NCBI RefSeq assembly: GCF_030063145.1
Contig: NZ_JASISM010000009.1
Location: 1-55,272 of the forward strand
Direction of reading: 5' to 3'
Source of the DNA: Cryobacterium sp. PH31-L1
Lineage (GTDB): Bacteria > Actinomycetota > Actinomycetes > Actinomycetales > Microbacteriaceae
Length of the DNA: 55,272 bases
The translations under genes and the position numbers were made by a program. The notes beneath the pieces are model-generated. The model saw only the letters and a program-made list of their open reading frames with translations, made no database searches and was not told the DNA's origin. Every line of letters starts with the position of its first letter. The first letter of the stretch is position 1. Of this stretch, positions 27,001 to 34,041 are shown in pieces.

Positions 27001-27895
27001 CCGGGTGAACGGCCAGGAATGGCTGCCGCTGGCCAACCTCAAGGACAACCAGGCCCGGTTCTGGATCTACGACTCGCTGCTGAGCGAATACGCCGCCATG
27101 GGCTTCGAGTACGGCTACTCGGTGGAACGCGCCGATGCCCTCGTTCTCTGGGAAGCGCAGTTCGGTGACTTCGCCAACGGCGCGCAGACCATCATCGACC
27201 AGTTCGTCTCCTCCGCCGAGCAGAAGTGGGGCCAGCGGTCATCCGTTGTGCTGCTGCTGCCGCACGGTTACGAGGGTCAGGGGCCCGACCACTCGTCGGC
27301 CCGGATCGAGCGTTTCCTGCAGCTGTGTGCCGAAGAGAACATGACCGTGGCGCGCCCGTCGACGCCGGCGTCGTACTTCCACCTGCTGCGCCGCCAGGCG
27401 TACATGCGCCCGCGCCGCCCGCTGATCGTGTTCACGCCCAAGTCGATGCTCCGCCTGCGCGGCGCGACCAGCGCCGTGGCCGAGCTCACCAGCGGCAAGT
27501 TCGAGACGGTCATCGACGATGCACGCGTGACCGATAAGAACGCCGTGAAGCGGGTTCTGTTCATGGCGGGCAAGATCTACTACGACCTGCTGAACGAACT
27601 CGAGAAGAACCCGAACCCCGAGATCGCTCTCGTGCGTGTCGAGCAGTACTACCCGCTGCCGGCCGCTGAGCTGAAGAACGTGGCCGCCCAGTACCCGAAT
27701 GCCGAACTGGCCTGGGTGCAGGACGAGCCGGAGAATCAAGGAGCCTGGCCGTTCTTCTACCTGGAGACCAACAAGCTCGGCCCGCGCGCGATGCGGCTGT
27801 TCTCCCGCCCCGCGTCGGCCTCGCCGGCCGCCGGGTCGGCCAAGCGTCACGCGATCGAGCAGGCCAAGCTGCAGCGCGACGCACTGACGCTGTAA
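24095..27895 (+). CDS. kgd: Multifunctional 2-oxoglutarate decarboxylase/dehydrogenase E1-E2
   Basis: A 1266-aa actinobacterial Kgd (SucA). A short N-terminal E1 segment (EFGANEWLVDELYERYLIDK) is followed by an Ala/Pro-rich linker (about 50-130). An E2-type succinyltransferase domain lacking a lipoyl domain comes next (about 140-370; HVGMGLAIDMPKPDG, active-site His in TYDHRVIQGAG). The ThDP-dependent E1 region then runs to the end (IGMAHRGRLNVL; HGDAAMAGQGVV; GHNEGDDPSMTQP). It feeds succinyl-CoA or succinic semialdehyde into the TCA cycle. The GTG at 24095 is chosen by homology; 63 bp of upstream open frame look non-coding. A strong terminator follows. The 181-bp spacer 23914-24094 holds a 12-bp tandem repeat near 24029-24052 but no clear promoter. 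Confidence 0.95.
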   Translation: MSSQVTGGASDETTSGEFGANEWLVDELYERYLIDKQSVDESWWPVLESYHQTANSPAASVASAAAEAAIAPAPAEPAPAAPAAATTAAPVAQTAPGSAAPVPVTENQPTARTTSSAPKPAPVPADAPVTSPQAVVPDASEPVKQDKVSPLRGMAKSLATNMVTSLTVPTATSVRTIPAKLLIDNRIVMNNHMKRARGGKVSFTHLIGWALIRALKMFPSQNVYYDEVDGKPSVVAPAHVGMGLAIDMPKPDGTRALLVPAIKRADTMTFGEYLAAYEDLVTRARQNKLTADDFAGATLSLTNPGGIGTVHSVPRLMKGQGCIIGAGALDYPAEFQGSSVKTLTGLAISKTITLTSTYDHRVIQGAGSGEFLKIVHELLIGQHNFYEEIFSALRIPYDPIHWAPDISVDLASAVDKTARVQELINSFRVRGHLMADIDPLEYSQRSHPDLDIANHGLTFWDLDRSFVTGGFGSQRQMLLRDILGVLRDSYCRTTGIEYMHIQDPAQRKWVQEKIEKSYVKPTHHEQMRILAKLNEAEAFETFLQTKYVGQKRFSLEGGECTIPLLDTILQGAAEQGLDEVAIGMAHRGRLNVLTNIAGKTYGEIFREFEGTQDPRTVHGSGDVKYHLGTMGTFRGEDGAEIPVSLAANPSHLEAGDGVLEGIVRAKQDRKPIGTFSTLPILIHGDAAMAGQGVVLETLQMSQLRGYRTGGTVHIVVNNQLGFTTLPQDARTSVYATDVAKTIQAPIFHVNGDDPEAVVRAGELAFAYRQEFKKDVVVDLICYRRRGHNEGDDPSMTQPLMYNLVEAKRSVRKLYTEALVGRGDITEEEYEAAHRDFQDRLERAFMETHAAQTASIPIITPEMAAAAKAESEAQAREDAAGEPETTGVPESVIQLIGDAFNNKPAGFTVHNKLQQLLQKRLDMSRNGNIDWSFGELLALGSLLVEGTPVRFAGQDARRGTFVQRHAVLHDRVNGQEWLPLANLKDNQARFWIYDSLLSEYAAMGFEYGYSVERADALVLWEAQFGDFANGAQTIIDQFVSSAEQKWGQRSSVVLLLPHGYEGQGPDHSSARIERFLQLCAEENMTVARPSTPASYFHLLRRQAYMRPRRPLIVFTPKSMLRLRGATSAVAELTSGKFETVIDDARVTDKNAVKRVLFMAGKIYYDLLNELEKNPNPEIALVRVEQYYPLPAAELKNVAAQYPNAELAWVQDEPENQGAWPFFYLETNKLGPRAMRLFSRPASASPAAGSAKRHAIEQAKLQRDALTL

Positions 27896-27914
27896 CGGTC
27901 ACAGCAACGTAGGT

Positions 27915-27949
27915 AGCAGTGGAGGGTGACGTTGTCACCCTCCACTGCT
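27915..27949 (+). terminator. Strong rho-independent terminator of kgd
   Basis: A perfect 16-bp stem (27915-27930 with 27934-27949) around a 3-nt loop is followed by GTTT. It lies 20 bp after the kgd stop codon and separates it from the following VOC gene. Confidence 0.9.
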
Positions 27950-28075
27950 GTTTCCGCAGCTGTCTGCGGTCGCCGATGGAAGCATCCGCTTGCCGCGTTC
28001 GAGCGGATGCGGGTCGGCTGACGTTGCGCGAGTGCTCCGACGGTTCTAGGCTCGCAGTCGACCCGAGGAGAGATC

Positions 28076-28861
28076 ATGCCCCTTCGCACCGAAAACCGGC
28101 TCGGGGAGCCGTGCTGGATCGACCTTGTGACGCGCGATCCGGCCACGTCGATCGCGTTCTACGCCGCGCTGCTCGGCTGGCGGGCTGTCGAGACCGGGGC
28201 TGGGAGCGGGCGGTACACGATGTTCTTTCACGGCGATGCCGCCATCGCGGGTTTGACCGCCCAGGATCCGTCCAACGGCAACCGGGACTTCTGGACGACC
28301 TTTCTCGCGGTCGACAGCGTTGCCGAGACGGTTCGGGCGGCGCAGGCTGCGGGGGCCGCCGTGCTCGCCCCGCCGCAGGCCGTCGGTGACCAGGGAGAGC
28401 TGGCCGTGCTGACAGACCCGGCCGGCGCGGCCGTCGGTGTCTGGGGGGCCGCCGGCCACCGGGGCTTCGGCGCCGACAATGAGATTGGGACGCCGGTCTG
28501 GCACGAGCTGATCACCCGCGATTTCGCAGCGGCGATCGCCTTCTACGAGGAGGTTTTCGGCTGGACGCCGATTCCGCGCAGCGACACAACCGACTTTCGG
28601 TACAGCACCTTCGGCCACGACGAATCGATGACCGGCGGGGTGTACGACGCCGACGCCATGCTGCCGCCGGGGGTGCCGTCGCACTGGCAGGTGTATCTAG
28701 GTGTCGCAGACGTGCGGGCATCCGCGGCACGGGTGACGGAGCTCGGTGGCACGGTGCTGCGGGATCCATGGGATTCCGACTTCGGAACCTTCGCGCAGAT
28801 AGCGGATGCGACCGGTGCCGTCTTCCTACTCGGGCAGGTCCAACCGTCGCCCGGTGCCTGA
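28076..28861 (+). CDS. Two-domain VOC family protein
   Basis: A 261-aa tandem glyoxalase-fold protein. Domain 1 covers about 8-125 (CWIDLVTRDPATSIAFYAALLGW) and domain 2 about 138-255 (VWHELITRDFAAAIAFYEEVFGW), closely parallel in sequence, so the gene arose by internal duplication. Similar actinobacterial proteins are hydroxylase- or resistance-type VOC members of unknown substrate. GGAGAGA just before the ATG is a good ribosome binding site. It converges on rsrA with a 6-bp gap. Confidence 0.88.
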   Translation: MPLRTENRLGEPCWIDLVTRDPATSIAFYAALLGWRAVETGAGSGRYTMFFHGDAAIAGLTAQDPSNGNRDFWTTFLAVDSVAETVRAAQAAGAAVLAPPQAVGDQGELAVLTDPAGAAVGVWGAAGHRGFGADNEIGTPVWHELITRDFAAAIAFYEEVFGWTPIPRSDTTDFRYSTFGHDESMTGGVYDADAMLPPGVPSHWQVYLGVADVRASAARVTELGGTVLRDPWDSDFGTFAQIADATGAVFLLGQVQPSPGA

Positions 28862-28867
28862 AACGCT

Positions 28868-29110
28868 CTAGTGTGAGGCCTGCAGCGCGCGGAGCTTCAG
28901 CAGAACCTGATCGCGCAGGTCTTCCGGCGCGGTCTCCTTGCAGGCGCGCTGCATGACATCGGTCAGCGTGCGACCGACCAGGTGCTCGCTGCTGCAGTCG
29001 GGGCAACTCGCGAGGTGCTCCCGAATATCGGCCGCATCATTCTTGCGAAGTTCGTTGTGCAGGTATTCCTCGAGTTCGGCTTTGGCCTTCTCGCAACCGC
29101 AATCGGTCAT
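28868..29110 (-). CDS. rsrA: Zinc anti-sigma factor (mycothiol system)
   Basis: An 80-aa ZAS-family anti-sigma factor with H32-xxx-C36-xx-C39 and an upstream Cys pair (C4, C6). In the family, oxidation of these thiols forms a disulfide, releases zinc and frees SigR. The start overlaps the sigma gene stop by 4 bp, so the pair is [18 protein letters not shown] at matched levels, as in Streptomyces sigR-rsrA and mycobacterial sigH-rshA. It should sequester the adjacent sigma factor under reducing conditions. Confidence 0.92.
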   Translation of the reverse strand: MTDCGCEKAKAELEEYLHNELRKNDAADIREHLASCPDCSSEHLVGRTLTDVMQRACKETAPEDLRDQVLLKLRALQASH

Positions 29111-29844
29111 TTGTCTGCGCTCCTGGATGTTTTCTGGCCCTGACCCATACCCAGCCCGCGCTCAGCCGCGTAGCCGGCCAAAAGCTCGCGTAGGAGTCGC
29201 CGGCCACGGTGCAGGCGGCTCATCACGGTGCCAATGGGGGTTTTCATGATTTCGGCGATCTCCTGGTAGGAGAACCCTTCGACGTCGGCGAAGTACACGG
29301 CGAGTCGGAAGTCTTCGGGAATGGACTGCAGGGCATCTTTCACGGCACTGTCCGGCAGGTGATCGATGGCCTCAGCCTCGGCCGAACGCCCCGACATGGC
29401 GGTGGTGGATTCGGCGCCGCCGAGCTGCCAGTCTTCAAGCTCATCGATGGTGCCCTGGTAGGGCTCGCGCTGCTTCTTGCGGTACTGGTTGATGAACGTG
29501 TTGGTCAGAATACGGTACAGCCACGCCTTGAGATTGGTGCCCTGCTCGTACTGCGCGAACGCGGCGAAGGCCTTCACGAAGGTCTCCTGCACGAGGTCCT
29601 GCGCGTCGGAGGGGTTGCGCGTCATGCGCATGGCGGCCGCGTAGAGCTGGTCGAGAAAAGGCAACGCCTGCTCTTCGAATAGTCCGCGGGTCTGCTCGCG
29701 CAGTTCGGCCTTGGTCGGAGCAAGGGTTGTGAGTTCTGTGTCGCTGCTGGAAAGGTCTTCCGCGGAAACGGGCGTGTCTGAAGTCATCACGGGCAATTCT
29801 AAGCTGTTACCCACAGCCAGGGGTCGTTCCAACAGCATTGACAC
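29107..29844 (-). CDS. sigR: ECF sigma factor, SigR/SigH oxidative-stress type
   Basis: A 245-aa ECF sigma factor. Region 2 has [31 protein letters not shown] and [15 protein letters not shown]. Region 4 has [18 protein letters not shown] and the [29 protein letters not shown]. It is followed by its anti-sigma partner. The GTG at 29844 has GGGAG 10 nt upstream; an ATG at 29787 is an alternative that would leave a larger divergent spacer before aroA. The expected regulon is thioredoxin, mycothiol and protease genes. I found no convincing SigR-type promoter here, so autoregulation is not demonstrated. Confidence 0.92.
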   Translation of the reverse strand: MSMLLERPLAVGNSLELPVMTSDTPVSAEDLSSSDTELTTLAPTKAELREQTRGLFEEQALPFLDQLYAAAMRMTRNPSDAQDLVQETFVKAFAAFAQYEQGTNLKAWLYRILTNTFINQYRKKQREPYQGTIDELEDWQLGGAESTTAMSGRSAEAEAIDHLPDSAVKDALQSIPEDFRLAVYFADVEGFSYQEIAEIMKTPIGTVMSRLHRGRRLLRELLAGYAAERGLGMGQGQKTSRSADK

Positions 29845-29866
29845 CGTTACGGATCTCCCTCAGATT

Positions 29867-29890
29867 GTTATCACCGACTATTCTGATAAC
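29867..29890. promoter_or_regulatory. Inverted repeat in the sigR/aroA divergent spacer
   Basis: GTTATCA at 29867-29873 is matched exactly by TGATAAC at 29884-29890 with a 10-nt spacer, ending 2 nt before the aroA ATG. Position and AT content suggest a shared operator or the -10 region of aroA. The binding protein is unknown. Confidence 0.45.
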
Positions 29891-29892
29891 CG

Positions 29893-31254
29893 ATGTTGAT
29901 CTCGAGATATTCCAAGCCGGAGTTCGATCCGTACGGCGACAATTCGCCGACCGAAGAGGATGCCTGGTGGCCCGCGCCGACCACGGACGCGCCGCTGCAG
30001 GCGGTGCTGGCCCTGCCGGGCTCGAAATCGCTGACCAACCGGGAGCTGGTCGCATCCGCTCTGGCCAGCGAACCATCGCTGTTGCGGTCGCCGCTGCACT
30101 CGCGGGACAGCGACCTCATGGTCAACGCGCTCCGCCAGCTCGGCGCCACGATCGAGGCCGTTCCCGGCGCCGGAGCGTTCGGCACCGACCTGCGCGTGAC
30201 CCCGCCGGCCGAACTGCTCGGCTCCACCACGATCGACTGCGGGCTGGCCGGCACCGTGATGCGTTTTCTGCCGCCACTGGCCGCCCTCGCCCTCGGCCCG
30301 ACCACCTTCGACGGTGATGCCGGTGCACGCCGCCGCCCGATGGGGCCCATCATCGGCGCCCTGCGCGACCTCGGCGGCGATATCAACGACGGCGGCTTGC
30401 GTGCCCTGCCGTTCACCGTGCACGGCCGTGGAGCGGTCGAAGGCGGCGCGGCGACCATCGACGCCGGAACGTCCAGCCAGTTCGTGTCCGGGCTGCTGCT
30501 GGCCGGCGCCCGCTTCGAGCACGGACTGCACCTGACCCACTCGGGCGAACGATTGCCGAGCCTGCCACACATCGAGATGACCATCGAGGTGCTGCGCGCC
30601 CGCGGAGTCGTCGTTTCTACGCCTTCTGTCGGCGAATGGAACATCGAGCCCGGGCCGATCGCCGGCCGCACCGTCGACATCGAACCCGACCTCTCCAACG
30701 CTGCACCGTTCCTGTGCGCGGCCCTCGTGGCCGGCGGCAGCGTCACCATCACCGGCTGGCCGGCTCACACCACCCAGGTCGGCGCCGATCTGGAGCAGCT
30801 GCTTCCGTTGTTCGGTGCCAGCGTCACCCGGGTCGGCGACCGCCTCACCGTCACCGGCGGCGAGCGCATTGTCGGCGTCAAGCTGGATCTCTCGACCGGC
30901 GGCGAGCTCGCCTGTACCCTCGTGGCCTTGGCTGCCCTGGCCGAGACTCCCAGCACTATCACCGGTATCGGGCACATTCGCAACCACGAAACCGACCGTC
31001 TCGCCGCGCTCGCGACCGAGATCAACCGGCTCGGCGGCCAGGTCACCGAACTCCCCGACGGCCTCAGGATTGAGCCGGCCCCCCTGCACGGCGGCCAGTG
31101 GCTCAGCTACGACGACCACCGCATGGCCACCGCCGGGGCACTGATCGGCCTGCGAATTAAGGGCGTCGACGTTGAGAACATCGGCACGACCGCCAAGACC
31201 CTCCCCCAGTTTCCCGAACTGTGGCACGCGATGCTCACCGAAGCGGCGCTGTAA
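29893..31254 (+). CDS. aroA: 3-phosphoshikimate 1-carboxyvinyltransferase (EPSP synthase)
   Basis: A 453-aa EPSP synthase, step six of the shikimate pathway, transferring enolpyruvyl from PEP to shikimate-3-phosphate. Motifs: LPGSKSLTNRELVASALA (substrate Lys/Ser), CGLAGTVMRFLPPLAAL, GDAGARRRPMGPIIGALRDLG and DLSNAAPFLCAA; the C-terminal DDHRMATAGALIGL is also typical. The internal LAGTVMR region is of the standard actinobacterial type. The order aroA-rsgA next to sigH is conserved in mycobacteria. rsgA begins at the base after the stop codon. Confidence 0.95.
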   Translation: MLISRYSKPEFDPYGDNSPTEEDAWWPAPTTDAPLQAVLALPGSKSLTNRELVASALASEPSLLRSPLHSRDSDLMVNALRQLGATIEAVPGAGAFGTDLRVTPPAELLGSTTIDCGLAGTVMRFLPPLAALALGPTTFDGDAGARRRPMGPIIGALRDLGGDINDGGLRALPFTVHGRGAVEGGAATIDAGTSSQFVSGLLLAGARFEHGLHLTHSGERLPSLPHIEMTIEVLRARGVVVSTPSVGEWNIEPGPIAGRTVDIEPDLSNAAPFLCAALVAGGSVTITGWPAHTTQVGADLEQLLPLFGASVTRVGDRLTVTGGERIVGVKLDLSTGGELACTLVALAALAETPSTITGIGHIRNHETDRLAALATEINRLGGQVTELPDGLRIEPAPLHGGQWLSYDDHRMATAGALIGLRIKGVDVENIGTTAKTLPQFPELWHAMLTEAAL

Positions 31255-32397
31255 ATGACAGTGGAGCCGCCCGCTGGCGACCCCACCCGGGATGACGATC
31301 GTGACCGGCCTGACGCCTTGGTCGACACCGACGATCTCGCCGGCGATCCCGGCGACACCTGGTGGGCCTCCGCCGACGACGACGAGCCCGAGTTCGACGA
31401 GTCGAGCGTGCGCGTGCGTCCCGGCCGCAAGGGCTCTAAACCGCGCTCGAAGACCCGCCCGAGCCACGAGAATGCCCTGACCGGACGCATCCTCTCCGTC
31501 GATCGCGGACGCTACACGGTCATGCTCGACGAGAATCTGCCCACCGAACGGCGCATCACGACCGCCCGGGCGAGCGAGCTGCGCAAGAAGGCCGTCGTCA
31601 ACGGCGACCGGGTCGACATCGTTGGCGACACTACCGGTGCCGAGGGCAGCCTGGCGCGCATCGTGCGGATCGTGCCCCGCGACACCCTGCTGCGGCGCAG
31701 CGCCGACGATACCGACGCCGTCGAGCGTGTGATTGTGGCCAACGCCGACCAGATGCTGATCGTGGTGGCGGCGGCCAACCCGGAGCCGCGCATCCGCTTG
31801 GTGGATCGCTATCTGGTCGCGGCCTACGACGCCGGCGTGAAGCCCATCCTGTGCATCACAAAGACCGACCTTGCCGACCCGGCCGCTTTTCTGGCCAATT
31901 TCGCCGGCCTCGACCTGCCCGTCTTCCAGAGCGGAGAGGGCGGCATGCCGATCGCGGAGATCTCGGCGGCGCTCGTCGGCCACGACACCGTCTTCGTCGG
32001 ACACTCGGGTGTGGGTAAGTCCACTCTTGTGAACGCCCTCGTTCCCGGCACCAACCGGGCTATCGGCGTCGTCAACACCGTCACCGGTCGCGGCCGCCAC
32101 ACGTCGTCGTCGACCGTGTCACTGCGCCTGCACACGGATGCCGGCCGCGGCTGGGTCATCGACACCCCCGGCGTGCGGTCCTTCGGACTGGGGCACATCA
32201 ACACCGATAACATTTTGAAAGCCTTCACCGACCTCGCCACGATTGCCGAGCGTTGCCCGCGCGGCTGCACGCACCTGCCCGGATCGCCGGACTGCGCCAT
32301 CATCGAGGCCGTCGAGGCTGGCGAGCTCGGCGAGACCGGCCAGGTGCGCCTGGATTCCCTGCAGCGCCTGCTCGCCACCTTCGCGCCCGCCCGCTGA
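31255..32397 (+). CDS. rsgA: Small ribosomal subunit biogenesis GTPase
   Basis: A 380-aa circularly permuted GTPase that assists late 30S maturation. An acidic N-terminal extension (about 1-75) precedes an OB-fold (about 76-140). The permuted G domain has G4 TKTD first, then G1 GHSGVGKST and G3 DTPG. A zinc knuckle follows with CPRGCTH...C near 345-360. Start and aroA stop are adjacent, so [13 protein letters not shown] is expected. The acidic leader is longer than in E. coli RsgA; a downstream start is possible but no better site is evident. Confidence 0.93.
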   Translation: MTVEPPAGDPTRDDDRDRPDALVDTDDLAGDPGDTWWASADDDEPEFDESSVRVRPGRKGSKPRSKTRPSHENALTGRILSVDRGRYTVMLDENLPTERRITTARASELRKKAVVNGDRVDIVGDTTGAEGSLARIVRIVPRDTLLRRSADDTDAVERVIVANADQMLIVVAAANPEPRIRLVDRYLVAAYDAGVKPILCITKTDLADPAAFLANFAGLDLPVFQSGEGGMPIAEISAALVGHDTVFVGHSGVGKSTLVNALVPGTNRAIGVVNTVTGRGRHTSSSTVSLRLHTDAGRGWVIDTPGVRSFGLGHINTDNILKAFTDLATIAERCPRGCTHLPGSPDCAIIEAVEAGELGETGQVRLDSLQRLLATFAPAR

Positions 32398-32422
32398 GGT
32401 ACGACATCGATACGATGGAGGC

Positions 32423-32902
32423 ATGACGGATTCAGCACGCCTCGCAGTCGGCGACACGGCCCCCCAGTTCACCCTGACCGACCAGGATGGGGCATCCGTT
32501 TCACTGGCGGACTTCGCCGGCAGCAAGGTCGTCGTGTACTTCTACCCGGCCGCGATGACCCCCGGCTGCACCACCCAGGCCTGCGACTTTCGCGATAACC
32601 TCGGGTCGCTCAAATCAGCCGGCTACCAGGTGCTCGGCCTGTCGAAGGATTCCCCGGCCAAGCTCAAGAAGTTCCAAGAGCACGACGCGGTGAATTTTCC
32701 GCTGCTCAGCGACACCGACCTTGAGGTGCACCGTGCCTATGGTGCCTGGGGAGAGAAGAACCTCTACGGCAAGCTCGTGACCGGCGTGCTGCGGTCGACC
32801 TTAGTGCTCGATGAGGCCGGAATCATCACCCACGCCCTCTACAACGTGAAGGCCACCGGCCACGTCGCGAGCCTGCGCAAGAAGCTCGGCATCGACGCCT
32901 GA
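32423..32902 (+). CDS. bcp: Thiol peroxidase, BCP/PrxQ family
   Basis: A 159-aa peroxiredoxin that reduces hydroperoxides. The peroxidatic Cys49 lies in TPGCTTQAC, with the PrxQ-type resolving Cys54 five residues on. The thioredoxin-fold core includes VLGLSKDSPAKLKKF. ATG 32423 is preceded by GGAGGC; upstream coding-looking sequence is the end of rsgA in another frame. TACGAT at 32411-32416 lies 6 nt from the start, but no -35 match supports a leaderless promoter, so read-through from rsgA is likely. Confidence 0.93.
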   Translation: MTDSARLAVGDTAPQFTLTDQDGASVSLADFAGSKVVVYFYPAAMTPGCTTQACDFRDNLGSLKSAGYQVLGLSKDSPAKLKKFQEHDAVNFPLLSDTDLEVHRAYGAWGEKNLYGKLVTGVLRSTLVLDEAGIITHALYNVKATGHVASLRKKLGIDA

Positions 32903-32943
32903 TCTGGTCGTCACAGCCAGAGGCTGCTGCAGCCTGAGCGGCG

Positions 32944-33393
32944 TCAGTCGGTTTTGGGCTCGGGTTCGTGACTGGTGGCGGCGACCACACGCGGGTTGAA
33001 CACCAGCACGAGCACGACGATCGAAGGGGCCAGCAGCGCCCAGCCGACGTCGGGTCGGGCGTAGATGCCCTGAAAACAGCCGATAGCGATCATGACTTGC
33101 ACGAGCTGCCAGGTCACGGCGGCGCCGCGAATCCACGGACGGCGGCGGAGCGCCCCGACGGTGATCGCGCTGACCCATACGGCAGCGACCACGGTGAGGG
33201 CTAACAGGGCCAGCGAGGCTCCGACGGAGTTCGGGGTGGCTATGAGCAGTTCGAGCACCCACCAGGCGCTGAAGGCCCACAGGGCGAGCGCTTCCACGGC
33301 GAGGAGCGCAATCAAAACCCCCAACATTGGGGCGCGTCGAAGTGCCCGGAGGTCAATCCAGGCTGGGCGCCCTGCACCAGAGCCGCTGTTCAC
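32944..33393 (-). CDS. Small four-segment membrane protein
   Basis: A 149-aa hypothetical membrane protein with four hydrophobic segments (about 23-42, 45-60, 65-82, 110-133) and short polar ends. No domain was recognised. The GTG start at 33393 follows an unusually AT-rich region. Similar proteins commonly sit next to bcp or whiB1 in actinobacteria, but the function is not known to me. It converges on bcp with a 41-bp gap. Confidence 0.75.
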   Translation of the reverse strand: MNSGSGAGRPAWIDLRALRRAPMLGVLIALLAVEALALWAFSAWWVLELLIATPNSVGASLALLALTVVAAVWVSAITVGALRRRPWIRGAAVTWQLVQVMIAIGCFQGIYARPDVGWALLAPSIVVLVLVFNPRVVAATSHEPEPKTD

Positions 33394-33462
33394 AGCGAAA
33401 AGCCATACAAAACTATTGATTTGATACCTCTATTATGGGACGATATTTGAGGCCCGGTTGAC

Positions 33463-33480
33463 GCTCACAGGGACGTGAGC
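33463..33480. promoter_or_regulatory. Palindrome upstream of whiB1
   Basis: GCTCAC-N6-GTGAGC (33463-33468 and 33475-33480) lies in the 193-bp spacer 33394-33586, next to a markedly AT-rich stretch (about 33400-33450). An operator for whiB1 or the divergent gene is possible. The AT-rich block probably contains promoters, but I could not fix a -35/-10 pair. Confidence 0.35.
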
Positions 33481-33586
33481 TGTTTCAACGCGGTTATCGC
33501 GCAGATCCCACTTTCCTGCAACCGGCCATCACCCCTGCAACTCTGGCCAATCGGCCGTGCACCCATGTATTAAAAGGAGCATCCCT

Positions 33587-33835
33587 ATGGACTGGCGCGA
33601 TAAAGCTGCCTGCCTCACCGCTGACCCGGAACTTTTCTTTCCGGTCGGCAACACTGGACCCGCTGTGGACCAGATCGAGAAGGCAAAGTCGGTGTGCGCC
33701 CGATGCAACGTCACCGAGGTGTGCCTCCAGTACGCACTCGAGACCGGACAGGACTCGGGAGTCTGGGGTGGCCTGAGCGAAGACGAGCGCCGTGCACTCA
33801 AGCGTCGTGCCGCACGAGCCCGCCGCGCTTCCTAG
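33587..33835 (+). CDS. whiB1: WhiB1-type iron-sulfur transcription regulator
   Basis: An 82-aa Wbl protein. The four cluster cysteines are C9, C37, C40 and C46; the beta-turn GVWGG precedes a basic C-terminus (LKRRAARARR) used for DNA contact. Length, the MDWRDKA start and DPELFFPVGN match WhiB1, an NO-sensitive [4Fe-4S] regulator that binds the principal sigma factor. AAGGAG at 33574-33579 supports ATG 33587. The neighbour pdtaS is conserved, as in Rv3219/Rv3220c. A strong terminator follows. Confidence 0.93.
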   Translation: MDWRDKAACLTADPELFFPVGNTGPAVDQIEKAKSVCARCNVTEVCLQYALETGQDSGVWGGLSEDERRALKRRAARARRAS

Positions 33836-33857
33836 CGAGCCAGCACAACCACAGAAC

Positions 33858-33906
33858 GCGAGCCTGCGCCGCCCGGAATCCCCGGGGGCTGCGGGCTCGC
33901 TTTTTT
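33858..33906 (+). terminator. Rho-independent terminator of whiB1
   Basis: GCGAGCC at 33858-33864 pairs with GGCTCGC at 33894-33900, with a GC-rich inner stem, followed by six T at 33901-33906. It is one of the few terminators here with a true T-tract. Confidence 0.88.
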
Positions 33907-33969
33907 GTGCCCGCCGCCCCCGGGATGGAGGAAGCGGCGGCAGCAGGTTGTCCGCGGGGTTGCGAGTTT

Positions 33970-34004
33970 TGAGCGATGAGCGGATGACCTGGTGACGCCG
34001 CGGG
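33970..34004. repeat. Dispersed 35-bp intergenic repeat, copy B
   Basis: This stretch matches 241-275 at 31 of 35 positions, with differences clustered at one site. It lies between the whiB1 terminator and the 3' end of pdtaS. No coding function is evident. Confidence 0.5.
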
Positions 34005-34041
34005 CCGCAAGCGCAGAAACCCGCGCAGCCAAGCGTCGGGG

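Noticed and set aside
29787..29850. SigR-type autoregulatory promoter (GGAAC with a GTT-like partner)
   Set aside because: A GGAAC occurs upstream of 29787, but the downstream element reads GTAA at 15-nt spacing, too far from consensus.
29878..32100. 740-codon open frame antisense to aroA-rsgA
   Set aside because: It is fully covered by two conserved enzymes on the other strand and has no recognisable motif.
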